This document shows, piece after piece, positions 46,423-55,110 of a stretch of DNA of 64,000 nt. A program made the position numbers and the translations under genes. Location of the stretch: IMG/VR virus record IMGVR_UViG_3300036715_002570, positions 1 to 64,000 of that record; one strand, given 5' to 3'. Position 1 is the stretch's first letter. Each line of letters opens with the position of its first letter. Under the pieces are notes generated by a model that worked only from the letters and a program-made list of their open reading frames with translations, was not told the origin of the DNA and ran no database searches. The DNA is from a virus.

Positions 46423-47247
46423 ATGGGGCTGAAAACTGTTCGTTGTGAGACGGTAACGGAAGGTCCAATGGACTTCCTACGAGGCGCCGCAGGCGCCGCT
46501 GGTCAGAAGGTTGCCACAGGCGCCCGTAATGTTGGTGCTGCAGTTGCTAACACAGCACGTGATATTCACGCCGCCGGCCAACAAGCGTCTCTTCAGGGTG
46601 ATCTTCAAGCAGCCCTGGTTGATCTCGCAAAGACTCTGTTTGTGCTCGATAAGCTGAAGACAAATGCTGCCGGTGCAAATGCTGGCGAACAACATCAACA
46701 AGCTGAAGAGCCGCCACAGCAGCAGCAACAACAAGCTGAAGATCCCACCTTGGCTAATAATCCATTCCGCACACCAAAGAATGTGCCAACACAACAAAAA
46801 CCGCGCGCCAGCACAGTCAACCGCAGTGGTGCATATCCCGGGTACGGCCCTCAACTGCAATTCAGTAGCTACCTGCAAGCAACACACGGCGAGCGCATTG
46901 ACGAAGGTGTGTGGGATTTCGTGAAGGGTGCTGGTTCCTATGTTGGTTCACGAATCAAGGACAAAATTAACCGGTACGCTGGTACAACGGGCGAAGTCCT
47001 AAATGACGTGATCAAGGCGGGACGGCAAGCCTCTGCTGAAGGTGACCAACGTAAGTTGGGTGAACAACTGCAGCAGACACAGGCCGCTGCTCAGCAGAAG
47101 GTTAAGAGCGTCCTGGGCATGGTTGAAAAACTTGGTCCCAATGGTGCAGCAATGTTGAAGGCGGCGGTGGCAAAGATTGACCCACGCATGCAGCGTCGCT
47201 TGGCATACGTGCAGCCCCTACAGAAGATGTTGCAACCTCAGCAATAA
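46423..47247 (+). CDS. Late protein with two internal repeats
   Basis: The 274 residues hold two similar segments: EGPMDFLRGAAGAAGQKVAT...AGQQASLQGD (about 14-60) and EGVWDFVKGAGSYVGSRIKD...AGRQASAEGD (about 162-210). A Gln-rich, low-complexity linker (QQQQQQ) separates them. V-T-E at 11-13 and I-D-E before the repeats resemble prohead protease sites. A candidate processed internal head protein. A strong terminator follows. Confidence 0.65.
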   Translation: MGLKTVRCETVTEGPMDFLRGAAGAAGQKVATGARNVGAAVANTARDIHAAGQQASLQGDLQAALVDLAKTLFVLDKLKTNAAGANAGEQHQQAEEPPQQQQQQAEDPTLANNPFRTPKNVPTQQKPRASTVNRSGAYPGYGPQLQFSSYLQATHGERIDEGVWDFVKGAGSYVGSRIKDKINRYAGTTGEVLNDVIKAGRQASAEGDQRKLGEQLQQTQAAAQQKVKSVLGMVEKLGPNGAAMLKAAVAKIDPRMQRRLAYVQPLQKMLQPQQ

Positions 47248-47274
47248 TCGTTTTTGGGGTTACCCTCATGACAT

Positions 47275-47309
47275 AGTAAGCTCCAGCTAATCACTGGAGC
47301 TTACTTTTT
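47275..47309 (+). terminator. Rho-independent terminator
   Basis: AGTAAGCTCCA pairs with TGGAGCTTACT (9-nt loop), followed by TTTTT. Confidence 0.88.
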
Positions 47310-47330
47310 ATGGTCCCCCACAATCCAAAT

Positions 47331-47702
47331 ATGAACGTCAAACTTTGGGTTGACGATCTTCGCATTCCGCCTGATGATACATTTGACGTTGCTCGTACGT
47401 TTAACGATGCGATTCAAGCGTTGATGGCCGTCGAGTACGAGGAAATCTACCTCGATCACGACCTCAGTTCTTGGGATGATGTGGGCCGCGAACGGACAGG
47501 AGCACACATTGTCGATTGGTTGGCAGAACAATCGATGACCGTCCCTGGATTTGCAGCACCGAAGCGGTTTTACATCTTGTCCGACAATGGTCCAGGTATC
47601 CGCACGATGCGGTTGACGATTGAGCGGTACTTCGGTCCCGTGCAGCCGTGGATCAAACCGAGCAATTTGAAGTCAATCGCTGACGTGGAGCATTCGAGAT
47701 GA
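47331..47702 (+). CDS. Cyclic-phosphate-processing receiver-domain (cREC) protein
   Basis: NVKLWVDDLRIPPDDTFDVA, EIYLDHDLSSWDDVG and TGAHIVDWLAE match the cREC family, a receiver-like fold tied to RNA-repair systems. ATG 47331 begins the domain; ATG 47310 abuts the terminator and is less likely. The stop overlaps the next ATG, and the CCA-adding enzyme follows, supporting an RNA-end role. Confidence 0.7.
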   Translation: MNVKLWVDDLRIPPDDTFDVARTFNDAIQALMAVEYEEIYLDHDLSSWDDVGRERTGAHIVDWLAEQSMTVPGFAAPKRFYILSDNGPGIRTMRLTIERYFGPVQPWIKPSNLKSIADVEHSR

Positions 47703-47901
47703 GAACATTCAAAATTACGGTCAAAGCTCGCCGCGCCAAGATCGAATTTGCGCCCGGTATGGGCGTTGGAACTCTGGTGTCCCGGGAGATCAGCTCCCCG
47801 ACAACGCACGTGAGGTTGAGATGGGACTGATGGTTGACAATCTGTGTCAAGAGCTGATTCGAGATGCAATCGAAGTCACGACCGAGGAGGTCACGAAATG
47901 A
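47699..47901 (+). CDS. Unknown protein (67 aa), probable frameshift
   Basis: ATG overlaps the cREC stop. [20 protein letters not shown], then the frame is lost. Adding one G at the GG at 47758-47759 restores [20 protein letters not shown] and [18 protein letters not shown], ending in a TGA that overlaps the CCA enzyme ATG. As written the ORF stops at 47830. Confidence 0.6.
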
Positions 47902-48995
47902 AGAAGTACCTCGTAGGTGGTGCGGTTCGTGACCTGCTGCTCGGGATCAAGCCGAAGGATCGCGACTGGGTGGTAGTAGGATCCTCTCCTGAGGAGATGC
48001 TCGCACTTGGATACCAGCAGGTAGGAGCATCTTTCCCCGTCTTCATTAAGGATGGTGAAGAATATGCACTGGCGCGTACCGAACGAAAGACGGGCGTTGG
48101 ATACAACGGGTTCGATGTCACGTTCGATCCTTCTGTCACATTGGAGGAGGACCTGATCCGCCGCGACCTGACGATCAACGCGATGGCGCTCGACATCGAT
48201 ACGTACCAACTGATCGATCCGCACGGCGGTCGCAGGGACTTACACAACGGAATCCTTCGCCATACCAGCCTCGCGTTCGCGGAAGATCCCGTCCGTGTTC
48301 TCCGCACAGCTCGGTTCGCTGCTCGGTACCAGTTCTCCGTGGATCCGACAACGATCCGTCTGATGTCCGACGTTGCACATGAACTTGTGCACGTGCCCCA
48401 AGAGCGGATCTGGGCGGAGTTCAAGAAGGGCCTGACGGAAGATACACCTCATCTGATGATGGACGTTCTCAGCCGCTGTGGCGCGTTGTCAACACCTGCG
48501 CTCGAGATCTACAGCCACGCCAATTTGGACATGATCCGGAATCTGTCCCCAACCCATCCAATGCACGTTCGCCTTGGCGCTGTGTTCCGGAACACAGTGG
48601 GTGACGTCAATGCGTGGTCGAAAAAGCTGAACAATGCGAAGATCCCTGCTGCATTGATCAAGATTCTCGTCACGTACCTGCGTGAGTATGACATCCTGTA
48701 CAACTACTGTCTGCAAGATGCGGATACACGCGTTCGGTTGCTTGACCGCCTTCGTGCGTTCTCGGATCCGAACCTGTTGTCACACGTGATGGATTGCATG
48801 ATCAACAACGATCTGATGTACTTCTACGTGTATCGCCCAATCCCGTCGTATCTGACCGGTCAGAAGGCGGCAGCTTTTCGTGATCTCGATACGATTCAAG
48901 CGAACGTTGACAGCGTTGCAATCGCTGCGTCAGTCGATACCAAGTCGATCAAGCAGGCGATTCATGATGCACGCGTTGCGGCATTGAGCAAGTAG
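47898..48995 (+). CDS. cca: CCA tRNA nucleotidyltransferase
   Basis: The 365-residue class II enzyme adds CCA to tRNA 3' ends. Motifs: [13 protein letters not shown] (GG and RD), KDRDWVVVG (DxD-like metal site), [12 protein letters not shown] (motif B/C) and [16 protein letters not shown] (motif D/E region). It resembles bacterial Cca without a long HD tail. GAGGAGG precedes the ATG. Most tRNA genes in the window lack an encoded CCA, which explains its presence. Confidence 0.95.
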   Translation: MKKYLVGGAVRDLLLGIKPKDRDWVVVGSSPEEMLALGYQQVGASFPVFIKDGEEYALARTERKTGVGYNGFDVTFDPSVTLEEDLIRRDLTINAMALDIDTYQLIDPHGGRRDLHNGILRHTSLAFAEDPVRVLRTARFAARYQFSVDPTTIRLMSDVAHELVHVPQERIWAEFKKGLTEDTPHLMMDVLSRCGALSTPALEIYSHANLDMIRNLSPTHPMHVRLGAVFRNTVGDVNAWSKKLNNAKIPAALIKILVTYLREYDILYNYCLQDADTRVRLLDRLRAFSDPNLLSHVMDCMINNDLMYFYVYRPIPSYLTGQKAAAFRDLDTIQANVDSVAIAASVDTKSIKQAIHDARVAALSK

Positions 48996-49012
48996 CCGGC
49001 TTAGTGATCGTC

Positions 49013-49047
49013 AAGAGGGTGGTTGGGCAATGCCCAACCACCCTCTT
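49013..49047 (+). terminator. 16-bp hairpin terminator
   Basis: 49013-49028 pairs with 49032-49047 (loop AAT). Short T content follows. Confidence 0.75.
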
Positions 49048-49061
49048 CGTTTCGCCTCGTA

Positions 49062-49069
49062 CATAAATA
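49062..49069 (+). promoter_or_regulatory. Late promoter CATAAATA
   Basis: Heads the virion operon starting at 49118. Confidence 0.8.
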
Positions 49070-49117
49070 CGTGCTTAACGTATTGGGTTGAGCCGCTGGC
49101 TCCCCTTGAGGAACAAA

Positions 49118-49468
49118 ATGATCACTCCAGCCCAGCACAACTTCATCATCTATCAAGGCTCCACGCTACGTAAGCCATTTGTGTGGCAGGCAAACAACGT
49201 GCCTGTTGACATCACGGGATACACTGGCCGTTGTCAATTCCGCCCAACGCTGGACTCTGACATTGTTGCCCTCAATCTAACGACACTAAACGGTGGCGTG
49301 TTGATTGATGGTCCAACGGGCACGATCACCCTGTACGCGAGTGACGCCCAGACAGCAGCGCTGACGCTGGACAAGTATGTGTATGATCTTGAAATTGTGG
49401 ACACTGTTGGTGATGTCAGCCGTCTAGTGTTTGGTACCGTGACTCTCAGTAAGGAGATCACGCGGTGA
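49118..49468 (+). CDS. Virion protein (116 aa)
   Basis: ATG 49118 with GAGGA upstream. A beta-rich protein: HNFIIYQGSTLRKPFVWQAN, YTGRCQFRPTLDSD, YDLEIVDTVGDVSRLVFGTV. This pattern is seen in phage tail or baseplate accessory proteins. It overlaps the next GTG by 4 nt. Confidence 0.65.
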   Translation: MITPAQHNFIIYQGSTLRKPFVWQANNVPVDITGYTGRCQFRPTLDSDIVALNLTTLNGGVLIDGPTGTITLYASDAQTAALTLDKYVYDLEIVDTVGDVSRLVFGTVTLSKEITR

Positions 49469-49995
49469 GCACTCCAGTCCTAGTCACTCCCGCACCGTCA
49501 ACGACGGTAGTGGTTGGCACTAATGATACGGTGATTCTGCAGACAACTGAGACGCCTGTATCACTGATTGTCAACCCTGAAGTGACATACACAATCGTGA
49601 CAGCTGCCGAGCAAGGCCCGCGTGGTACTGACGGCGTGAGTCCGGGAGCAATAATCTACCCAGCGGCGACGACTTTGTCTGGCCATATGTTTGTGTATGT
49701 TAACACAAGCGGCCAAGTAGATGTCGCTGACGCTACGGTTATTGCTTCTGCGGCATCCGTTGTAGGAATCACGACAGGTGCCGTAGTTGCAGGGGCGCCC
49801 GTCATTCCTCAGTCTTCTGGTGTGATTGTGTTTAACGGCTGGTCATTTACGCCAGGCGCTAATATAGTGCTGGGTACTAATGGCCAGCCTGTACAAACGC
49901 CCGTGCCTGGATCAGCCTTCACTCTCAGCGTTGGGACAGCTTTGTCGGCGACGAAGTTGCTCATTAGTATCCGTTCGCCGATCATAAATACCTAA
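49465..49995 (+). CDS. Virion protein with collagen-like triplets (176 aa)
   Basis: GTG start (GTGA overlap). After a Thr/Val-rich part comes QGPRGTDGVSPGA, a short collagen-like stretch, then a beta domain (HMFVYVNTSGQVDVADATVI, GITTGAVVAGAPVIPQSSGV) of the type in phage fibres. A late promoter for the next gene lies in its 3' end. Confidence 0.65.
   Translation: MSTPVLVTPAPSTTVVVGTNDTVILQTTETPVSLIVNPEVTYTIVTAAEQGPRGTDGVSPGAIIYPAATTLSGHMFVYVNTSGQVDVADATVIASAASVVGITTGAVVAGAPVIPQSSGVIVFNGWSFTPGANIVLGTNGQPVQTPVPGSAFTLSVGTALSATKLLISIRSPIINT
49983..49990 (+). promoter_or_regulatory. Late promoter CATAAATA
   Basis: Inside the 3' end of the upstream gene, 26 nt before ATG 50017. Confidence 0.75.
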
Positions 49996-50016
49996 CACGC
50001 CTACAAGGACGACACC

Positions 50017-50619
50017 ATGGGAACCACCTCCACAACGAAGTACATCAAGCAGGTTGCTGGTGTATTGACAGAAGAAGCAGCACTAACAACCAGCGCCGGC
50101 GCTGGTGACGCACAAAAGATTCCAGCTCTGAACGCTTCCGGTGTGCTGGATCCGTCAATCGTTAACGCAACGACCGCAAGCGCTGGTGTAGGTTCGTCGG
50201 GGCAGGTTGCTGCTCTTGATAGTTCTGGCCGCCTTGACATAACGATGATGCCGGTAGGCGTTGTTGCAGAAACAGCGTTGATCACTGCAAGTGAGGCACT
50301 TGCATCAGGTGACTACGTCAACGTGTGGAACAGCTCTGGTGCAAAGGTTCGTAAAGCAGACGCCACGGTTGCTGGCAAGGAAGCAATGGGTTTCGTTCTT
50401 GCATCGGTTGGTAGCGGTTCTCCAGCAACTGTATACTTTGAAGGTACCAACACGGCTGTTTCTGGCCAGACAGCTGGCAATGTGTTCCTGTCAACAACGC
50501 CGGGCCAAGGCACATCAACACCTCCGTCTGGCTCTGGTAACGTTGTTCAACCAATTGGTTTTGCTGTCAGCGCAACAGCCGTCAACTTTAACGCATCCCG
50601 TCCTGTAACGCTGGCCTAA
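50017..50619 (+). CDS. Virion protein (200 aa)
   Basis: Ala/Ser/Gly-rich beta protein: KIPALNASGVLDPSIVNATT, GQVAALDSSGRLDITMMPVG, then ALASGDYVNVWNSSGAKVRK and PIGFAVSATAVNF. The Asn-Ala-Ser-Gly-x-Leu-D style repeats are typical of phage fibre or decoration proteins. First gene of its late transcript. Confidence 0.65.
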   Translation: MGTTSTTKYIKQVAGVLTEEAALTTSAGAGDAQKIPALNASGVLDPSIVNATTASAGVGSSGQVAALDSSGRLDITMMPVGVVAETALITASEALASGDYVNVWNSSGAKVRKADATVAGKEAMGFVLASVGSGSPATVYFEGTNTAVSGQTAGNVFLSTTPGQGTSTPPSGSGNVVQPIGFAVSATAVNFNASRPVTLA

Positions 50620-50620
50620 C

Positions 50621-50821
50621 ATGACAACAGCTAAGCCGATCATCGTTGTCAATGGACAACTGCAGGAAATGTCGCCAACGATCCAGATTGATCCTATCAA
50701 TCTGGGTGCCGGCACACCTGACGGCACGAAGTTCTTGCGCGATGATGGTACGTTTGTCACGCCAACGGTGGTTGCGCTACCACCTAGTATTGCACGCACA
50801 TTCATGATGATGGGGGCCTAA
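50621..50821 (+). CDS. Small virion protein (66 aa)
   Basis: MTTAKPIIVVNGQLQEMSPT, then GTPDGTKFLRDDGTFVTPT, a motif common in phage fibre linkers. One-nt spacing from the previous stop and a 1-nt overlap with the next. Confidence 0.6.
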   Translation: MTTAKPIIVVNGQLQEMSPTIQIDPINLGAGTPDGTKFLRDDGTFVTPTVVALPPSIARTFMMMGA

Positions 50822-51150
50822 TGGCTGACGCATTCAAAATTCTAGGCCAAGCAATCCCCGCCGCTACGACGCTGACGGACGTGTATACCGTCACTACTGG
50901 CGCAATGGCAACCGTGTCCACGGTTACGTTCTGTAATCAATCAGCAAACGCAACAACAGTACGCATGGCTGTAGCTGTTGCGGGAGCAGCAAACACACCT
51001 GCACAGTATGTCGTAATGGACGCCTCCGTTCGTGGCAACGACACTCTAACACTAACGATCGGGATGACTCTCGGATCAACTGACGTTCTGCGTGGTTATA
51101 GCGCTAACGGACAAGTGTCAATCAACGTTTTTGGTGTTGAGGTACAATAA
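50821..51150 (+). CDS. Virion protein (109 aa)
   Basis: All-beta small protein: LGQAIPAATTLTDVYTVTTG, VSTVTFCNQSANATTVRMAV, VLRGYSANGQVSINVFGVEV. Family known in phage structural operons; exact position in the particle unknown. 1-nt overlaps on both sides. Confidence 0.65.
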   Translation: MADAFKILGQAIPAATTLTDVYTVTTGAMATVSTVTFCNQSANATTVRMAVAVAGAANTPAQYVVMDASVRGNDTLTLTIGMTLGSTDVLRGYSANGQVSINVFGVEVQ

Positions 51151-52943
51151 TGTCCGCAGGATCAATCCTCAATCTGTCACCAAGTGAAGGCACCACAGGC
51201 CAAGCAGTTCCAGGAGTTGCTCAATTGTTGGGCTACTCCAGCGGCGGTACGTTAACAGGTGTTGCTGTTTCAGCCGGTCTGCCCGTATCACTAAACCAGA
51301 TTTACTACCCCTCAAGCGCCGCCAACAGCAGCACCGTCCAGCTCGCAGCAGGCGCCTCATTCACAGGCTCAATTGAAACGATCCTGAGTCTCCAAGCGGC
51401 GCAGATTGAAATCGTTTGCGATCAACCGTACACTGTAACGATCAACCAGTACATCGATGCTGCAGGAACGAAGCTGTCGAGCACAGACGTGTTCACTATT
51501 GGTGCAGGCGTACCGTTTTCTCAGAACGTAACGCTGCCAGGCAACTACTTTAATTTGGTTGTAACAAACAATGGTGTTGTACCAACGACAACGCTGACGA
51601 TTAACACCACGTTTGGTATCATGGATACGTTGCCGCGTACGCTTACGCTGCTTGGTAATGCTCGCGTCGCTCTGAATGAAGTTGGTGGCACTGCACTGAC
51701 GCTTGGACAAAAGACGTCCGCGGGCTCCATTCCCGTCGTCCTCCCATCGGATCAGGTCGTCATAGTACAAGACACAGACAGCTCCGTTGTGTACTCCGCA
51801 ACGTTGAATGCTATCGGTTACGGTACGTCAATCGACACCTCAGGCGCAGGTGCTGTAACGTTCCAATTTGTCGGCTCCGGCTTCTGGAACATTGGAATTG
51901 AAGGTAGTAACAACAACACCAACTGGGCTCCCGTGTTGATCCAACGCCTGGACAGCAACACTCTGACAGAATATGTTGGTCATGCTGGCAACTTTGCCGT
52001 TAAGACCAGTACGCGCTACCTACGTCTGAACGTTCGCGCGATCGTTGGAACGGCTACAGTCACAGCAGTAGCCCGCAACACTGTGGGGCCAAGCCCGTCA
52101 GACTTGCTAGCTCTTGCTCTTGATTCAGAACACAACGTCCAAATGAACGTCAACTTGGCATCCGGCCTAAAGACGGACGCTGTACAGGCGATGGTTCCGA
52201 GCGACGCCCCACTGCCAATCACGATTCAAGCAGCTGTCAACACGCCGTTCATCATTGACACGCAAGGTTACTCAACATTGCACTTGACCACTGCTGCTCT
52301 TGCAGGTGCACTAACGTGCTCCAACGATAAGGTTACGTGGTCTGCTTTGCAGGCTGTACCAATCGCAATTGCCGCACCAGTGAGTTCGATTGTGGCCAAC
52401 ACTGGTTACGTGATCAACTGCTCGGCACGATACATTCGTATCGTGCCGACGACTGCTGGTACAGCAGTCGGTTACCTGCGCGCCGCCGCTCCTGCCCTAA
52501 CTACGTCAAACATCGCATTCGTTGGTAACTCACTGACCGCGTCGCCAGGCCTTGCCGGCGCATTTGCAGTTGGTGGCGGTACAGCTGCTGGCGCCGCTAC
52601 ATCAATGTACCCGGTTCTTGTAGGTGGTGTTGATACCGGCGCCCTCGTTCGTCGTCTCCTAACAGATACTGCAGGCCGTCTTGCTGTAGCAGCCGATCAG
52701 GTTGGCTCGGGTGTTCGCGCTCCAAGTACACAAACGTCATATTTGAACGGTGCAGCACTAAATATACAGGACACGTCGCAGTTTGAAGGTCAATCATTCG
52801 TAGAACTGCTGGCTCAGATCCTCCTCGAACTGAGGATTATGAACCAGTATATGTATGATCTGCCAGAAACCCTACAGAGCGGTTATGGCTTTACCTCTGA
52901 ACCGCAACACTTCCGTGCTGATACCACGGTATTCAACCTATAA
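51150..52943 (+). CDS. Large virion protein (597 aa), likely fibre or decoration
   Basis: Long repetitive beta protein rich in Ala, Thr, Val and Asn. Begins MSAGSILNLSPSEGTTGQAV. Visible discoidin-like part: VTFQFVGSGFWNIGIEGSNN and TRYLRLNVRAIVGTATVTAV, repeated as SARYIRIVPTTAGTAVGYLR. The C-terminus has a helix, SFVELLAQILLELRIMNQYM, common at trimer ends. Largest gene of the operon; probably host-binding or surface-exposed. Confidence 0.65.
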   Translation: MSAGSILNLSPSEGTTGQAVPGVAQLLGYSSGGTLTGVAVSAGLPVSLNQIYYPSSAANSSTVQLAAGASFTGSIETILSLQAAQIEIVCDQPYTVTINQYIDAAGTKLSSTDVFTIGAGVPFSQNVTLPGNYFNLVVTNNGVVPTTTLTINTTFGIMDTLPRTLTLLGNARVALNEVGGTALTLGQKTSAGSIPVVLPSDQVVIVQDTDSSVVYSATLNAIGYGTSIDTSGAGAVTFQFVGSGFWNIGIEGSNNNTNWAPVLIQRLDSNTLTEYVGHAGNFAVKTSTRYLRLNVRAIVGTATVTAVARNTVGPSPSDLLALALDSEHNVQMNVNLASGLKTDAVQAMVPSDAPLPITIQAAVNTPFIIDTQGYSTLHLTTAALAGALTCSNDKVTWSALQAVPIAIAAPVSSIVANTGYVINCSARYIRIVPTTAGTAVGYLRAAAPALTTSNIAFVGNSLTASPGLAGAFAVGGGTAAGAATSMYPVLVGGVDTGALVRRLLTDTAGRLAVAADQVGSGVRAPSTQTSYLNGAALNIQDTSQFEGQSFVELLAQILLELRIMNQYMYDLPETLQSGYGFTSEPQHFRADTTVFNL

Positions 52944-52958
52944 CCCGGAGAGAAACTC

Positions 52959-53579
52959 ATGCTAGTACAATCACAAGTCGGTCCAGTAACAGCCGTTACT
53001 TCTATTTCAGCAGGTACCCAGCCGCCTCTGCGTGCTGGTCAGATGGGTGACGTTATCGTCTCCGAACTGCACGGCCGTTACTACGAAACCTCATATCGTC
53101 GCGCGCTGTACGCAGCTGCCAACCAGGCTGCCCAGGCAACAACTGTTGCTCTTGCAACAACCTACACTGGCCTCTGCTTGTCAAATCCTGCTGGCTCTAC
53201 AGTCAACTTGGTACTGAATAAAGTTGGCCTCACACTGACTGTTGCTCCTGCCGCCGCCGCTTCGCTTGGCATCATGACTGGTTACAACAGCACAACCAAC
53301 GTGACCCACACCACGCCTGTGACACCTCGTTCACAGTTCTTCGGTGCTGGTGCCGCTGGTATCGGGTTGGTTGATGCTGCCGCCACTCTACCAACCGCTC
53401 CCGTGGTCAACACGATGCTGATGGGTGGTTTCACAGCTGCCGCTCTGCCAAGCACTTCCCCAGCTCTAATCGACTTGGAAGGCTCGATCATTCTGCCTCC
53501 GGGCGCCTACGCTGCGATCTACACACTGACGGCCGTTACTGGTATGTTCAGCTTCCAGTGGGAAGAAGTTCCAATCTAA
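52959..53579 (+). CDS. Virion protein (206 aa)
   Basis: Begins MLVQSQVGPVTAVTSISAGT, then RAGQMGDVIVSELHGRYYET and a Thr/Ala beta body ending LPPGAYAAIYTLTAVTGMFS. CCGGAGAG precedes the ATG. Last gene of the virion operon, closed by a two-way terminator. Confidence 0.65.
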   Translation: MLVQSQVGPVTAVTSISAGTQPPLRAGQMGDVIVSELHGRYYETSYRRALYAAANQAAQATTVALATTYTGLCLSNPAGSTVNLVLNKVGLTLTVAPAAAASLGIMTGYNSTTNVTHTTPVTPRSQFFGAGAAGIGLVDAAATLPTAPVVNTMLMGGFTAAALPSTSPALIDLEGSIILPPGAYAAIYTLTAVTGMFSFQWEEVPI

Positions 53580-53599
53580 TCGTACGTTGGTTAGACGAA

Positions 53600-53625
53600 G
53601 AAAAAGGGCCATATGGCCCTTTTTC
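53600..53625. terminator. Bidirectional terminator
   Basis: AAAAAGGGCC and GGCCCTTTTT with an ATAT loop give an A-tract and a T-tract, ending transcription from both convergent operons. Confidence 0.9.
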
Positions 53626-53628
53626 TGT

Positions 53629-53891
53629 TTATATCATCGCCCACAGTTTCATCCCGTTGTCTATCATCGCTTCTTGGATCTCGTTCAGATCTTTTCCTTG
53701 GTCAGCACAGGACATGGTTTGGGCGATTACCCAGATGCACGCTGCCGTCGATATCAAGCATCCGGTCTTCACGAACCTTAACTTTGATGTAGAACCCATC
53801 ATCTTTGCACCGTTGCAGAGCCATCTTTTTTGTATTGATCGAATGGGATTTCTGGCTCCAGGTTGGCTAGTTTAATTTTGTGGAGTTTCAT
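53629..53891 (-). CDS. Small protein of the QE-(M/L)(I/L)D-GM family, two frameshifts
   Basis: From ATG 53891: MKLHKIKLANLEPEIPFDQY. One base less in the A6 run (plus strand T6 near 53827) joins MALQRCKDDGFYIKVKVRED and RMLDIDGSVHL. One G less in GGG joins AQTMSCADQGKDLNEIQEAM and IDNGMKLWAMI. The C-terminal motif DLNEIQEAMIDNGM is shared with 20118-21113 and 53888-54514. Its start overlaps the neighbour's stop. Confidence 0.6.
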
Positions 53892-54514
53892 AGTCGCGCC
53901 TGCGCTTTCATCCCTGCATCCAGTAGTTCTTCTTGGAATTGATTGATGTCATGGTGTGAGACGTCAAAGTTGATGTTGCGTTTTGACCGCACAATGTGTA
54001 CTGATGAAATTCCTGGGATTAGTGCTAGCCCAAGGATGTTGGTCATATTAGGAGACAAGTATACTCCCTCCTTGACTACGAGGGCCTTGTGCGTCTTGTG
54101 AATGCCAGACAATGACTGGATATTCTCTAGGTACATCAGATTCAGGAACCTCCCAATCTTCGTTGGCATGTGCTCCAACGAAGTCAGCTTAGGATTATAC
54201 TTGATGGATAGCATGCCGCCAACTTGTGAAGGTGCAAATGCCAAAGTCGTCAGCTGACGACTCATAGACATGTCACCACCAACCACAGATGGAGCTCCCC
54301 TCAACGTTGTCAGATAAGAGCAGTAGAAGTTACCTGTCACAATGCCAAATTGCACAGGTAACACACTTTCGTCGTAGCTGATACTACCATTAACGTGAAC
54401 AATCCCGTCCTTATCAGCGTTCCATTGACCGGCAATGTTGAACCGATCCATCACTCTATCGAGGTCCCCAGGGAACGTTGCAGACGTTGAATCAAGAATT
54501 TCGGTTAAGCGCAT
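53888..54514 (-). CDS. Leucine-rich-repeat-like phage protein (208 aa)
   Basis: Begins MRLTEILDSTSATFPGDLDR. Repeats of the type YLTTLRGAPSVVGGDMSMSR, TTLAFAPSQVGGMLSIKYNP and LTSLEHMPTKIGRFLNLMYL form an LRR-like ladder. The end DINQFQEELLDAGMKAQARL is shared with two other genes here. Late promoter at 54534. Paralogue of 20118-21113 without its Ala/Pro linker. Confidence 0.75.
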   Translation of the reverse strand: MRLTEILDSTSATFPGDLDRVMDRFNIAGQWNADKDGIVHVNGSISYDESVLPVQFGIVTGNFYCSYLTTLRGAPSVVGGDMSMSRQLTTLAFAPSQVGGMLSIKYNPKLTSLEHMPTKIGRFLNLMYLENIQSLSGIHKTHKALVVKEGVYLSPNMTNILGLALIPGISSVHIVRSKRNINFDVSHHDINQFQEELLDAGMKAQARL

Positions 54515-54533
54515 AGCAATCCTTCTTTCAAGT

Positions 54534-54541
54534 TATTTATC
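54534..54541 (-). promoter_or_regulatory. Late promoter GATAAATA
   Basis: 20 nt upstream of ATG 54514. Confidence 0.75.
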
Positions 54542-54625
54542 TGACCCCGTTGACTCAATAGGCTAAGTGACGGATAGTCAACGAACTGATTTCAACATCG
54601 CGATTGCAACTTTTCTTGCAGTTGC

Positions 54626-54633
54626 CATAAATA
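54626..54633 (+). promoter_or_regulatory. Late promoter CATAAATA
   Basis: Upstream of the short ORF at 54678. Confidence 0.6.
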
Positions 54634-54677
54634 CCCATACAGACAATCACGTCTACCAAATACAAGAGTTACACGAA

Positions 54678-54758
54678 ATGTTCACCACAACTGTTATCAC
54701 CGTCAAGGTCGTGACAAATGCGATTAAAAATTCGCAGGGGACTCTTCGTACCAATTAA
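54678..54758 (+). CDS. Possible small protein (26 aa)
   Basis: MFTTTVITVKVVTNAIKNSQ after a late promoter and before a terminator. Ribosome site weak. A longer frame from GTG 54567 lies upstream of the promoter. Tentative. Confidence 0.35.
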   Translation: MFTTTVITVKVVTNAIKNSQGTLRTN

Positions 54759-54779
54759 GCATCTGCTAATTAACACAAG

Positions 54780-54813
54780 AGCCCCGCAGAACTAGTTTCT
54801 CCGGGGCTTTTTT
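54780..54813 (+). terminator. Rho-independent terminator
   Basis: AGCCCCG pairs with CGGGGCT across a 15-nt loop, followed by TTTTTT. Confidence 0.85.
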
Positions 54814-54916
54814 GTTAGTTTGTCGAAATTGAAACCAGCTCGATTCCGCGCGTCAACATGCGAACCGCGGCAGCATTTCAACCAGATACTGTTCTTTTAC
54901 AATTTGCGCACGTTTT

Positions 54917-54987
54917 GGGCTTGAAGCTTTAAGGTGAAGCAGCGGACTTTTAATCCGCAGAAGAGGGGTCAGTACCCTCCAGGCCTA
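54917..54987 (+). tRNA. tRNA-Lys(TTT)
   Basis: Acceptor GGGCTTG/CAGGCCT, D-stem GCTT/AAGC, anticodon stem GCGGA/TCCGC with loop CTTTTAA. T-loop starts GTC instead of TTC. Confidence 0.8.
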
Positions 54988-55001
54988 CAAATGTGTCTAT
55001 T

Positions 55002-55093
55002 GCTCCGTCCGGGCTGGCTTGGTGAAGGCCTCTGACTGTTAATCAGAAGGATGCAGAAAATGCATGCGAGGATCGTAACCTCGGGACGGAGCA
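55002..55093 (+). tRNA. tRNA-Asn-like (GTT) in an 18-bp extended stem
   Basis: Anticodon stem TCTGA/TCAGA with loop CTGTTAA, T-arm CGAGG/CCTCG. The acceptor GCTCCGT/ACGGAGC extends to an 18-bp perfect stem (54993-55010 with 55084-55101). Variable arm long (TGCA/TGCA hairpin). Confidence 0.65.
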
Positions 55094-55110
55094 ATAGACA
55101 CTTAGACAAT

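Noticed and set aside
55002-55093. tRNA-Sec because of the long acceptor and variable arms
   Set aside because: The anticodon is GTT, not TCA, and no selenocysteine genes are present.
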